From NCBI GenBank assembly GCA_023382655.1, contig JAHDWK010000022.1, positions 62,001-126,000 of the forward strand: DNA of 64,000 nt, read 5' to 3'. Of the stretch, positions 1 through 8,394 are shown in pieces (positions within the stretch are counted from its first letter, which is position 1; every line of letters starts with the position of its first letter). The position numbers and the translations under genes were made by a program. The DNA is from Anaerolineae bacterium. GTDB taxonomy: Bacteria > Chloroflexota > Anaerolineae > Promineifilales > Promineifilaceae. Under the pieces are notes generated by a model that saw only the letters and a program-made list of their open reading frames with translations, ran no database searches and was not told the DNA's origin.

Positions 1-186
1 CCAGTGTGGGCCAACCTGAACCCCTGGCTGAATCTGGTAGTAAAAGTGGGGATGATTACGGCCGTGTACACCTTCATCCTCTTCCTCACCGAGCGAGAAC
101 AACTAAATACCGGGCGCAAAATGATCTGGGGTATAATCGCTCCCATGCTCAAAGAAAAGATGAGAAAAAAGCCCGATGCCTCATAA
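1..186 (+). CDS. C-terminal end of a membrane protein (partial), possibly a polysaccharide exporter
   Basis: The reading frame is open from base 1 to a TAA at 184-186, so only the last 61 codons are present. They encode one hydrophobic segment (VVKVGMITAVYTFILFL) followed by a basic tail rich in Lys and Arg, as at the cytoplasmic end of a multi-pass membrane protein. The next seven genes make glycans, so a flippase or polymerase-type protein is a reasonable inference, but no diagnostic motif remains. An internal GTG at 4 could start a 60-residue protein, but truncation by the window edge is more likely. It overlaps the next gene by 11 bp, suggesting co-transcription. Confidence 0.5.
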   Translation, partial: PVWANLNPWLNLVVKVGMITAVYTFILFLTEREQLNTGRKMIWGIIAPMLKEKMRKKPDAS

Positions 187-973
187 CGCACCGCCAGTTG
201 GTTTACTGAAAAACATGAATGATGAAAACTCACGCTATTATGACGATTACTGGAAAACCATGCGGGAATGGCTACCCAACCCGTCGGTATCACCGCGGCA
301 GCGCCAATTATTTATGGAATTTGTGAAACCAGAGACTGTGGTTCTAGATGTTGGCTGTGGTAATGGAGAGCATTACGGCCGTTTTCTTGCTTCAATTACA
401 CCAGAATATTATGGCGTAGACATATCGGATGCAGCCATAGAAGTTGCGCAGAGTCATGGCATTCGCGCCCGGCAACATAACTTGCAAGCACCTCTACCAT
501 TTCCCAATGAAATGTTTGACATTATCATTTGCCTGGAAGTATTAGAACATTTATTTGCGCCTGATTTTGTATTAGGGGAAATGCATCGCGTTCTGAAACC
601 TGGTGGTCATATCATTTTTAGTGTGCCCAATATCGCGCACATTTCTAATCGTATACGCGCTGTGTTAGGGGGATTCTCTCCCGGAGGAACACCGGAAACT
701 TCGTCGCGCCGCCCCTGGGCTGATCCTCATATTCGCTTTTTCACGGTTCGTTCCATCAAAGCGTTTGTAGCTGAACAAAATCTCCGTCTGCTGGATTTAC
801 ATGGCGAAGGCTTTGCTCTGTTTAATACCATGCCGGTTTTAAGCCCATTGGCAGCGCATTTAGTGGGTTGGGAACGGTTGAAAGCGTGGTCACGGCCGTT
901 TGAATTCTTAGCCAAATGGTGGCCTTCTCTTTGCGCCAATCACCTCTTTGTCATATTGGGTCGCGGAGAATAA
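176..973 (+). CDS. Class I SAM-dependent methyltransferase
   Basis: About 265 residues. The SAM-binding motif I is clear (VVLDVGCGNGEHYGRFL, near residue 55), followed by an acidic strand end (YYGVDISDAAIEVAQ), post-motif II (FDIIICLEVLEHLFAPD) and motif III (VLKPGGHIIFSVPN). This is the Methyltransf_11/UbiE-like fold common in O-antigen and exopolysaccharide clusters, where it methylates a sugar or lipid carrier; the acceptor cannot be told. Start 176 overlaps the upstream gene by 11 bp; an in-frame ATG at 215 (MNDENSRYYDDYW) is an equally good start. Composition is more AT-rich than most of the window. Confidence 0.85.
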   Translation: MPHNAPPVGLLKNMNDENSRYYDDYWKTMREWLPNPSVSPRQRQLFMEFVKPETVVLDVGCGNGEHYGRFLASITPEYYGVDISDAAIEVAQSHGIRARQHNLQAPLPFPNEMFDIIICLEVLEHLFAPDFVLGEMHRVLKPGGHIIFSVPNIAHISNRIRAVLGGFSPGGTPETSSRRPWADPHIRFFTVRSIKAFVAEQNLRLLDLHGEGFALFNTMPVLSPLAAHLVGWERLKAWSRPFEFLAKWWPSLCANHLFVILGRGE

Positions 974-977
974 AGCG

Positions 978-2111
978 ATGCGGGTTATTTATTCCAACGG
1001 TGCTCGTTTTGCTGGGGGCGGGATAGGTAACACCGCCTATCATGCCGTGCGTGGGCTGCACCGGCATCAACAGTTATACAAATTGCTCTGTGGCTCTTAT
1101 CGCCCGACAGAAATCCCCTCCCCACAAATTCGTTCATTGCGCTACCTTAGCCGTGTCTGGCGGAAGACGGCCGTTTATGACAAGAGTGGTTGGTTAGATT
1201 ACCAATATCGTCGTTTTTATGATAGGTGGGCAACGCAACAGATCGAACCCGTAGATGTCTATATCGGTTGGAGTGGTTATAACCTTCGTTCCCTACAAAA
1301 AGCCCGAACACTGGGAGCAATCACTATACTAGACCGGGCCCTGGCCCATCCCGCTTATCTGGATAAGCTGCTGTGCCTGGAAAGTCAGCAATGGAAATTT
1401 CCATACCGGCCAGCACGAACCAATTTTCTCGTACAACAAGAGATTGCCTCAGCGGATTATGTTTTTGTTCCCTCACCGTTCGTTCATCACACGTTTCAGA
1501 GCGAAGGAGAAGATACACAGAAACTTATCACCCTTCCTTTTGGTGTAGACACTGATCGCTTTCAGCCTGTGCCTCAAAACCAATCAACGACCAAACCTTT
1601 TACTGTTCTCTTTGTGGGGCATATATCCGTTCGTAAAGGGGTACCACACCTGTTAGCCGCCTGGGAGTTGCTCAACTGGTCCCAAGCAGAACTACTTATG
1701 GCAGGGGTCGTCACCTTGCCGGCGGAAATCCAACATCGTTACCGCCACCTGAATAATATCCGTTATTTAGGCCATGTGTCCGATCCAGCCCCTCTGTTCC
1801 AACAAGCAGATGTTTTTGTTTTTCCTTCACTCGCGGAAGGAAGCGCCCTGGTTACATATGAGGCACTGGCGTGTAGCTTGCCGGTAATTACCACCTTTAA
1901 CGCTGGTTCGGTTGTTCAGGATGGCATTGAAGGGTTCATTATTCCTACCCAGGACGCACAGGCAATTGCGGAAAAATTGTCATGTCTGCGTGCCGATGAC
2001 AAGCTGCGGCAACAAATGACTATGGCAGCGCGACTAAGAGCCGAGCAGTTTCATTGGAACACATACGGTGACCGGTTCGCACAATCTTTAGCGACCCTGG
2101 TTACCGGCTAG
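978..2111 (+). CDS. Glycosyltransferase family 4
   Basis: 377 residues from the ATG at 978 (MRVIYSNGARFAGGGIGNTAYH). The start fits because it is four bases past the upstream TAA and begins directly with the first beta strand and the glycine-rich acceptor loop. The C-terminal Rossmann domain carries the GT4 signature: VLFVGHISVRKGVPHLL, then FPSLAEGSALVTYEALACSLPV, the E-x7-E type donor-binding motif. It transfers an activated sugar (retaining mechanism) to a growing glycan at the cytoplasmic face. It lies inside the 1-8354 glycan cluster and is followed after 3 bp by the sulfotransferase. Donor and acceptor are unknown. Confidence 0.85.
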   Translation: MRVIYSNGARFAGGGIGNTAYHAVRGLHRHQQLYKLLCGSYRPTEIPSPQIRSLRYLSRVWRKTAVYDKSGWLDYQYRRFYDRWATQQIEPVDVYIGWSGYNLRSLQKARTLGAITILDRALAHPAYLDKLLCLESQQWKFPYRPARTNFLVQQEIASADYVFVPSPFVHHTFQSEGEDTQKLITLPFGVDTDRFQPVPQNQSTTKPFTVLFVGHISVRKGVPHLLAAWELLNWSQAELLMAGVVTLPAEIQHRYRHLNNIRYLGHVSDPAPLFQQADVFVFPSLAEGSALVTYEALACSLPVITTFNAGSVVQDGIEGFIIPTQDAQAIAEKLSCLRADDKLRQQMTMAARLRAEQFHWNTYGDRFAQSLATLVTG

Positions 2112-2114
2112 ATA

Positions 2115-3122
2115 ATGACAAAAACATATCCAGTAAGGACAAACCATATTGAACAATCAATCCTGGTCACAGGTTGTCAGCGTAGCGGCACAACATTGCT
2201 GCGCACAATTTTGGGGCAGCATCCGGCTATATTGGAGCACCCTGACGAACCCCATTTCATCCTGGAACTGTACCAACGGTTTGGTATGACGATTCACGAT
2301 CTGAACACGGCCGTCACCTACCTTTCCAAACACCCATATCGTCCCCCATCTCTTTCCCCAGACACGTTACAAGTGGCCTATGCGGGAAAAGAAAAACTAT
2401 CTCTGGCACTGTTCCTACAAATCTACCTGGAAACCTGGGGGGCAGATGAACTGATCACCAAACGGCCGTTGCTTAAAGACCCTGCCTTCATCTTCAACCT
2501 GGAACTGATAGGCGCACTCTTTCCCCACGCCACCCTCATCCATGTTATCCGTGACCCTCGCGCCAACATCAACTCCCAAAAAACACGGTGGCCGCACTAT
2601 ACCACCTGGGAAACCGCCCACCTCTGGCGGCAGGCGGTAGATGCCCCACAAAACAGGCACAACACCTGCACCTTATCTGTCATAGAAGTACGTTATGAAG
2701 ATATTTTGCTCAACCCGCAGGAAAGTATTGCCCTGTTATGCCAGCAACTAAACCTCCCTTTCTCGCCCGACTTGTTATCCTTTCATCAGGAAACAACCGG
2801 CTTCCAACCTGGCGGCAAACCACAAGCCATTGTATTTAAAACAGTAGACCGCTCCCGGCTAAACCAGTGGCAACATCATCTCACCGCCTATGATGTGCGC
2901 CTGATCGAGCAAATTTGCCAACCTACCATGAATGAATGGGGATATGAACTGATACGGCCGTCATTAGCCAATTACCGCTATTACCCCTTGTTGCTTAAGG
3001 AATGGGTGCAGTACCAGATTCAGCACGGTGGCCGTTGCCTCAAAAACCTGTTTCGTCGTGTCGGCTGGCAGTTCGGCGTCGGGTTATTGACCATCCCCCC
3101 CAAATCCAAACCGGAGCAATAA
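2115..3122 (+). CDS. Sulfotransferase family protein
   Basis: 335 residues. The N-terminus has the PAPS 5'-phosphosulfate loop (ILVTGCQRSGTTLLRTIL, residues about 16-33), and the 3'-phosphate-binding strand-helix is present (LIHVIRDPRANINSQKTRW, near residue 150). These two motifs define the Sulfotransfer_1/3 superfamily, which moves a sulfuryl group from PAPS to a hydroxyl or amine, here probably on a surface glycan or glycolipid given the neighbouring glycosyltransferases. Its TAA shares its last base with the next ATG (TAATG at 3120-3124), so the two genes are translationally coupled. The true acceptor cannot be read from the sequence. Confidence 0.85.
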   Translation: MTKTYPVRTNHIEQSILVTGCQRSGTTLLRTILGQHPAILEHPDEPHFILELYQRFGMTIHDLNTAVTYLSKHPYRPPSLSPDTLQVAYAGKEKLSLALFLQIYLETWGADELITKRPLLKDPAFIFNLELIGALFPHATLIHVIRDPRANINSQKTRWPHYTTWETAHLWRQAVDAPQNRHNTCTLSVIEVRYEDILLNPQESIALLCQQLNLPFSPDLLSFHQETTGFQPGGKPQAIVFKTVDRSRLNQWQHHLTAYDVRLIEQICQPTMNEWGYELIRPSLANYRYYPLLLKEWVQYQIQHGGRCLKNLFRRVGWQFGVGLLTIPPKSKPEQ

Positions 3123-4063
3123 TGACTTCTTTCAAATCCTCCCTCACACGCATTTTGCCCCGTTCCCTCATCAATCTCCTTTCCACTCTAAAATTCATCT
3201 TCCGTGGCGACTATCTGGCGCTACGGCGACGGTTAGCCGAAAATGAGCATGACGCACAAATGTTGGCGTTGTATCTGCTAAGGCAGCAGCCAACGTTGAC
3301 CACACATATGCGCCAGGTGTCCGCACTTCAACAACATGAACTGAGCATTTATTCGCAAAACGGGGAAGATGGTATCCTGCTGTTTATTTTTGGTGTGATA
3401 GGTACCGTGAATCGCCGATTTGTGGAGTTTGGCATAGGCAACGGCAAACAATGTAATACAGCCAACCTCTCCCTCAACTTCGGCTGGTCTGGGCTGCTCA
3501 TGGAAGTAGATTCCCAAAACGTGATCGCCGCCCAACAGTTTTACCAGCAAAAATTAGGGCCGGAGCACACGGCCGTACAAATCATCTGCGCCCAGGTGAC
3601 AGCCGAAAATATCAACACTTTGTTAAGCAACCAGCACGTGACAGGCGAAATTGATTTACTCTCGATTGACATAGATGGCAATGATTACTGGGTGTGGCAA
3701 GCTATCACAGTTATTCAGCCGCGGGTTGTGGTGGTTGAATACAATCCCACATTCGGCAAAGAGGCTTCTATTACCGTACCCTATGATCCCGATTTCGAAC
3801 GTTTTGCCAGACATCCGTCTGGTTTTTATCATGGCGCTTCCCTGTCAGCGCTGGCAAAATTGGGCCAAAATAAGGGGTATATTCTGGTCGGTTCTGATTC
3901 TTCCGGGGCCAATGCTTTTTTTGTGCGTCAGGATGTGGCCAGCGGCAGAATAGATTCCATTACAGCGGCCGAAGCATTTTTCCCCAGTTATTATCGTTCG
4001 GTCAATTTGAGCCAGGATGAGCAATTCGCCCTCATAGCAAAAATGCCGTTTGAAAAAGTGTAA
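3122..4063 (+). CDS. FkbM-like SAM methyltransferase-fold protein
   Basis: 313 residues from the ATG at 3122, overlapping the sulfotransferase stop. Recognisable pieces are an SAM-site-like strand (RRFVEFGIGNGKQCNTANL), an acidic strand end (GLLMEVDSQN), and a late segment EIDLLSIDIDGNDYWVW followed by VVVVEYNP. This is the arrangement of FkbM-type O-methyltransferases, in which D-x-D-x-x-D/G marks the active region. The first motif has FGIGNG rather than the usual DVGAN, so it is a divergent relative and may be inactive or differently tuned. The context indicates modification of a sugar in the surface glycan. Confidence 0.65.
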   Translation: MTSFKSSLTRILPRSLINLLSTLKFIFRGDYLALRRRLAENEHDAQMLALYLLRQQPTLTTHMRQVSALQQHELSIYSQNGEDGILLFIFGVIGTVNRRFVEFGIGNGKQCNTANLSLNFGWSGLLMEVDSQNVIAAQQFYQQKLGPEHTAVQIICAQVTAENINTLLSNQHVTGEIDLLSIDIDGNDYWVWQAITVIQPRVVVVEYNPTFGKEASITVPYDPDFERFARHPSGFYHGASLSALAKLGQNKGYILVGSDSSGANAFFVRQDVASGRIDSITAAEAFFPSYYRSVNLSQDEQFALIAKMPFEKV

Positions 4064-4068
4064 ACCGT

Positions 4069-5127
4069 ATGCATCTGGCCTTACTTACGCTCAGCTTTCC
4101 CCCAGAGATTGGCGGTGTGCAAACCTATCTGGCAGAAACGATGAAACGGCTGGCGGTGCAGACGGCCGTCACCGTCATCACCCCTGTCATTCCCGGCCAG
4201 CCTGCCCATGCCGAAACTTTCCAACGCATCACCATCGCCAACGGCCGTGCCCCCGCCTTCTGGAAAGCATTGCACCAGATAAAACCAGACCGGGTTCTGT
4301 TAGGTCACGCCCATCCACAATTGTTGCTGGCCGCATTAGCCTATAAGAATAGCCCCTATGCCACCTTGACCTATGGCAACGATTACCTGGCAGCGCAGCA
4401 GCGATGGCATCGGCCGCTATTTAACTGGTTACTCAGCCGGTCACGGCCGTTACTCACGATCACCAACGCTAACCAGTTTAGGTTGCAATCCTTAGGCCTG
4501 CATGATGCCGTCATTATTCATCCTGGCACAGACCCCACTCGTTATGCCCCCTTAGCAGAAGCCAAAGCTGCCCATCCTACCCTTTTAACCGTTGGTCGGT
4601 TGGTTAGCCGTAAAGGGTTTGATCTGGTGCTACAAGCCTTACCGACTATCCGGGTACAATTCCCTACTACCAGGCTAGAGATTGTGGGTGACGGCCCTCA
4701 TCGCCCCCGGCTAGAACAATTGGCGCATGAGCTAGGCGTGGCGGACATGGTAACTTTTCACGGCCGTGTGAGCGACAATGAATTGTTGGCTGCTTACCGG
4801 CGGGCACACATTTTTGTCATGCCCGCCCGTGAAGAAAAGGAAAACGCCAGTATAGAAGGATTCGGCATTGTTTACCTGGAAGCCGGTGCCTGCGGTCTGC
4901 CGGTGGTAGCCGGGCGCAGTGGTGGTGTAGCTGAAGCTGTCCTGGATGGAGAGACAGGCATCCTGGTCACGCCAGACAATCCTGAAGAACTGGCACAAGC
5001 TCTCATTATGCTCTTGCATGACCCCGTATTACAGCATAAATTGGGTTCAAACGGCCGTCATCGTGTGGAAACAGAAATGAATTGGGATCAAACGGCCGCT
5101 AAGTTACTGGCGGCGCTAGACAGGTAA
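4069..5127 (+). CDS. Glycosyltransferase family 4
   Basis: 352 residues, starting five bases after the upstream TAA. The N-terminal acceptor domain begins MHLALLTLSFPPEIGGVQTY, the glycine loop typical of GT4/PimB-like enzymes. The donor domain contains LLTVGRLVSRKGFDLVL, LEIVGDGPHRPRLEQLA and the signature MPAREEKENASIEGFGIVYL-EAGACGLPVVAG. Such enzymes use a nucleotide-sugar to extend a lipid-linked glycan in the cytoplasm. The gene contains five exact ACGGCCGT octamers, an unusually high local density. Substrate unknown. Confidence 0.88.
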   Translation: MHLALLTLSFPPEIGGVQTYLAETMKRLAVQTAVTVITPVIPGQPAHAETFQRITIANGRAPAFWKALHQIKPDRVLLGHAHPQLLLAALAYKNSPYATLTYGNDYLAAQQRWHRPLFNWLLSRSRPLLTITNANQFRLQSLGLHDAVIIHPGTDPTRYAPLAEAKAAHPTLLTVGRLVSRKGFDLVLQALPTIRVQFPTTRLEIVGDGPHRPRLEQLAHELGVADMVTFHGRVSDNELLAAYRRAHIFVMPAREEKENASIEGFGIVYLEAGACGLPVVAGRSGGVAEAVLDGETGILVTPDNPEELAQALIMLLHDPVLQHKLGSNGRHRVETEMNWDQTAAKLLAALDR

Positions 5128-5145
5128 CTTGCAGGTGGGATTTTT

Positions 5146-6045
5146 ATGAACACCCAGAAACTTTCTCTTTGGCAACGAATTCAGGGAAAATGGCGGTTAC
5201 TTCCCTGGGCATTTCATACAGAATTTCGCCAGACCGTAACCGTGTCTACCGAACAGGGGATCTTCACCGTCCGTCCTGGCAAACAAGAAAGCATTGGCCG
5301 GACGCTGTATTGTTATAGACAATATGAACTGGGGCTGATGAGTACGGCCGTTTCTCATCTCCGGCAATTGCGCCTTATCCCGCCAAAGGGACAGGGGACA
5401 ATTGTAGATGTTGGGGCAAACATTGGCGTCATTTCCATCGGGATGCTCGCCCGTGGCGAGATGGAAAAAGCTATTGCTATCGAACCCGAACCGCGAAATT
5501 TTTCTCTTCTACAACAGAACGTGCAACAGAACGGGTTGAGTGGGCACATTATTTGCCTGCCATATGCCGCCGCAGATAAAGCGAGTGAGCTTTCGTTTGA
5601 ACTAAGTGATAGTAACTTTGGCGACCATCGCGTACAGGCTCCTGGACGCGCCACCACGAACGAGCGCTACGGCGAATCACACCGTCAGCAAATCATGGTG
5701 AAAGGAGAGACGCTCGACACACTGCTAACAACTACACCTGAATCCTATAGTCACAACATCGCCCTATTATGGGTAGACGTTCAAGGATATGAAGGGTTTG
5801 TTTTTGAGGGTGCACGTGATTTGCTGGCAAAAGGGGTTCCCGCCGTAGCGGAAATTTGGCCTTACGCGATACAACGAGCCGGTATGGACAAGGCGCAATT
5901 TTGCCAGATTTGTCACAATATCTGGGCAAATTATTGGGTTTGGCACGGCAGACAATTTGTCTGCCATCCCATTCACACTCTCAACGCCTTATTTGCTGAA
6001 CTGAGTGAAGGTAATCATTCCAGTAATGTTATTTTCACGCCTTGA
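5146..6045 (+). CDS. FkbM family methyltransferase
   Basis: 299 residues. The canonical FkbM features are all present: motif I TIVDVGANIGVISIGMLARG (near residue 87), AIAIEPEPRNFSLLQQNV, the central VKGETLDTLL segment, and ALLWVDVQGYEGFVFEGA, the D-V-Q-G-x-E motif typical of the family. FkbM proteins O-methylate sugars or polyketides using SAM. It lies between two GT4 genes in one orientation, so methylation of a surface glycan residue is inferred. It starts 18 bp after the previous stop. Confidence 0.85.
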   Translation: MNTQKLSLWQRIQGKWRLLPWAFHTEFRQTVTVSTEQGIFTVRPGKQESIGRTLYCYRQYELGLMSTAVSHLRQLRLIPPKGQGTIVDVGANIGVISIGMLARGEMEKAIAIEPEPRNFSLLQQNVQQNGLSGHIICLPYAAADKASELSFELSDSNFGDHRVQAPGRATTNERYGESHRQQIMVKGETLDTLLTTTPESYSHNIALLWVDVQGYEGFVFEGARDLLAKGVPAVAEIWPYAIQRAGMDKAQFCQICHNIWANYWVWHGRQFVCHPIHTLNALFAELSEGNHSSNVIFTP

Positions 6046-6072
6046 ATCTTCGATCCGATTGAATAGGACTTG

Positions 6073-7212
6073 ATGACGCCTGTATTGTTTGTCGATCATG
6101 CCTCTGCTTTAGGCGGGGCTGAACAAAGCCTGCTGCTGCTGTTGCAGCATCTGGATCGGGCGCAGTGGCAGCCGCATCTCGCCTGTGTGCCGGGGCAATT
6201 GGCTGACCGCGCCATGCGGTCTGGGCTGCCCTGCCAGTTGATCGCCCTACCGCGCCTGCGCCGCTCCCCGCACTTCGCCGCCGATTGGATGCAAAGTGCC
6301 CGCCAATTAGCAAAGCTGGCAAAGCAGGTGCAGGCCGCCGTTATCTACGCCAACACGGTCCGGGCAGCGTTGTATGCCGCCCCGGCGGCGCGGCTGGCAA
6401 AACGGCCGTTCCTCTGGCACATGCGCGACTTCTGGCTGTCGGAAACAAAACCAGACCACGTTTGGGCAGACACGGCCGTGAAACGGCTGCTCTGCCTCTC
6501 TGCCACCCAGGTCATTGCCAATTCCCACGCCGTCGCCCAACACCTGCCCTGTGCCGGTAAAACGGCCGTCGTCCACAACGGCATTGAGGTAGATAAATTT
6601 GATCCAGGCCTGGATGGACGGCCGTTCCGCGCCCAACATGGTATTCCTGAAGATGTGCCATTGGTGGGTATGGTCGGACGGTTACGGCCGTGGAAAGGGC
6701 AGATTCCATTCTTGCACATGGCCGCACACATTCTGCGGCAGCAGCCGGATGTTTACTTTGTGGTGGTAGGCGGGGCAAACTTTGCCGTAGCGGACGATTA
6801 TGATAAACAGGTGTACCATCTGGCGGCGGAGTTAGGCATTACCAACCAGGTCATCTTCAGCGGTATGCTCGATGACGTGCGCCCACCGCTGGCTGCCCTG
6901 GATGTTTTTGTCCATCCGGGTGAACCAGAACCGTTCGGTCTGGTAAACATCGAGGCGATGGCTATGGCAAAACCGGTGGTTGCTTTTGGGCACGGCGCGC
7001 TGCCGGAAATTTTGCAGCATGACGTTACCGGTTTACTCGCCCCGCCCGGTGACATCCTGGCGCTGGCCGAAGCCGTCATTTCCCTGCTTGGCCATACGGA
7101 AACACGGCAGCAGATGGGGCGCAACGGCCGTGCCCGCGCTGAGACCCACTTCACTATCCAAGGTACCGTCCGGGGAGTTGAGGCGGTGATAAGGCGTGGT
7201 ATGATGAGGTGA
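6073..7212 (+). CDS. Glycosyltransferase family 4
   Basis: 379 residues from the ATG at 6073; an overlapping TTG at 6070 is a less likely start. The N-terminus MTPVLFVDHASALGGAEQSL is the classic GT4 acceptor loop with G-G-A-E. The donor half shows GMVGRLRPWKGQIPFLHMA and HPGEPEPFGLVNIEAMAMAK, containing the E-P-F-G-x3-E-A motif. It holds at least six ACGGCCGT octamers. It is likely a cytoplasmic, membrane-associated enzyme of the glycan cluster; the linkage formed is unknown. The 35 bp before the next gene are a string of short GAGCAGGT/AAGCAGGT-like words. Confidence 0.88.
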   Translation: MTPVLFVDHASALGGAEQSLLLLLQHLDRAQWQPHLACVPGQLADRAMRSGLPCQLIALPRLRRSPHFAADWMQSARQLAKLAKQVQAAVIYANTVRAALYAAPAARLAKRPFLWHMRDFWLSETKPDHVWADTAVKRLLCLSATQVIANSHAVAQHLPCAGKTAVVHNGIEVDKFDPGLDGRPFRAQHGIPEDVPLVGMVGRLRPWKGQIPFLHMAAHILRQQPDVYFVVVGGANFAVADDYDKQVYHLAAELGITNQVIFSGMLDDVRPPLAALDVFVHPGEPEPFGLVNIEAMAMAKPVVAFGHGALPEILQHDVTGLLAPPGDILALAEAVISLLGHTETRQQMGRNGRARAETHFTIQGTVRGVEAVIRRGMMR

Positions 7213-7247
7213 GCAGGTAAGCAGGTGAAGGGATGACAAGATGACCT

Positions 7248-8354
7248 ATGCGCTATTTTCTGGATGCCCGTACCGCAACTGAACATTTTCCCGGCATTGG
7301 TCGCTATGTCAGCAATCTGGCACGGGCAATGGCGGTGGAATTGCAAACCAGTGAAGAGCTGGTGTTGCTGGTGGATAGCGTCCGGTTGTCTCCCTGGCCT
7401 TTGCCCCCGGTTAGTGAACAGATACAGCAGGTAGTCACGGCCGTTTCCCCTTTTAGCCTGTCCCAACAATGGCAAATCCCCCGGCTGCTGCGGCAGCATG
7501 GCGCGGCGGTATACCACAGCCCTTTTTATCTCATGCCCTACCGCCCCGGCCTGTCCACCATTCTCACCGTGCATGATCTCATCCCCCAACTCTTTCCCAC
7601 CTATTTTTCCGTGCGGACGCGCCTGCTGTCTGAGATTACCACCAGGTTGGCCCTGCGTTGTGCCGACCACCTGATTGTGGATTCGGTCGCCACCCGCCAG
7701 GATGTACTGCAACGGTATGCCATCAAACCAGAGCGGGTAACGGCCGTGCCGCTGGCCCCAGACCCGCGTTTTACCCCCCAATCCGCTGCCGATGTGCAAA
7801 GAATCCGCGCGCAATACCAGCTTCCGGCAAACTATGTGCTGTATCTGGGGATCAATAAGCCGCACAAAAATCTGGTACAGCTGGTGGAAGCGTGGACGGC
7901 CGTTCACCCTAGCAGCGTCACCTTAGTCATTGCCGGGGCGTGGGACGGCCGTTACCCGGAAGCCAGAGAGCGGACACAGCAGTTGGCAGCAGGCGAGGCT
8001 ATTCGTTTTATTGGCCCGGTGGCCGACGCCGACTTGCCAGGTTTATACAGCGGGGCACACTTTTTTATATTTCCCAGCCTGTATGAAGGGTTTGGCCTGC
8101 CGGTGATTGAGGCGATGGCTTGTGGCACGGCCGTGATCACCAGCCACGTTTCCAGCCTGCCTGAAGTCGCGGGAGAGGCGGCGCTTTATGTCAACCCCCA
8201 CGACACAGCCGACATCACCCGCCAGATTAACCACTTGCTGGACAATCCAGCCTTAATCGCCGCGTACCGGCAAAAATCATTGGCACAGGCACAGAAATTT
8301 ACCTGGCGCGATACGGCCGTAGCCACTTTAAACCTTTACCGACGCTATTCGTAA
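7248..8354 (+). CDS. Glycosyltransferase family 4
   Basis: 368 residues. It begins MRYFLDARTATEHFPGIGRY, the R-x-x-x-G-I-G-R-Y N-terminus typical of mannosyl/rhamnosyl GT4 enzymes. Downstream are TILTVHDLIPQLFPTYF, VLYLGINKPHKNLVQLVEAW and the donor-binding FPSLYEGFGLPVIEAMACGT. It is the last gene of the plus-strand glycan cluster and is convergent with the large secreted protein after only 40 bp. Sugar donor and acceptor cannot be assigned. Confidence 0.9.
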   Translation: MRYFLDARTATEHFPGIGRYVSNLARAMAVELQTSEELVLLVDSVRLSPWPLPPVSEQIQQVVTAVSPFSLSQQWQIPRLLRQHGAAVYHSPFYLMPYRPGLSTILTVHDLIPQLFPTYFSVRTRLLSEITTRLALRCADHLIVDSVATRQDVLQRYAIKPERVTAVPLAPDPRFTPQSAADVQRIRAQYQLPANYVLYLGINKPHKNLVQLVEAWTAVHPSSVTLVIAGAWDGRYPEARERTQQLAAGEAIRFIGPVADADLPGLYSGAHFFIFPSLYEGFGLPVIEAMACGTAVITSHVSSLPEVAGEAALYVNPHDTADITRQINHLLDNPALIAAYRQKSLAQAQKFTWRDTAVATLNLYRRYS

Positions 8355-8394
8355 ACTGCAACCCAGAAGCAGATCGTGGGCTACAAATAGCGAA

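Noticed and set aside
6798..7907. 369-codon minus-strand frame opposite two glycosyltransferases
   Set aside because: Antisense to GT4 genes with clear motifs; no recognisable domain and unusual composition.
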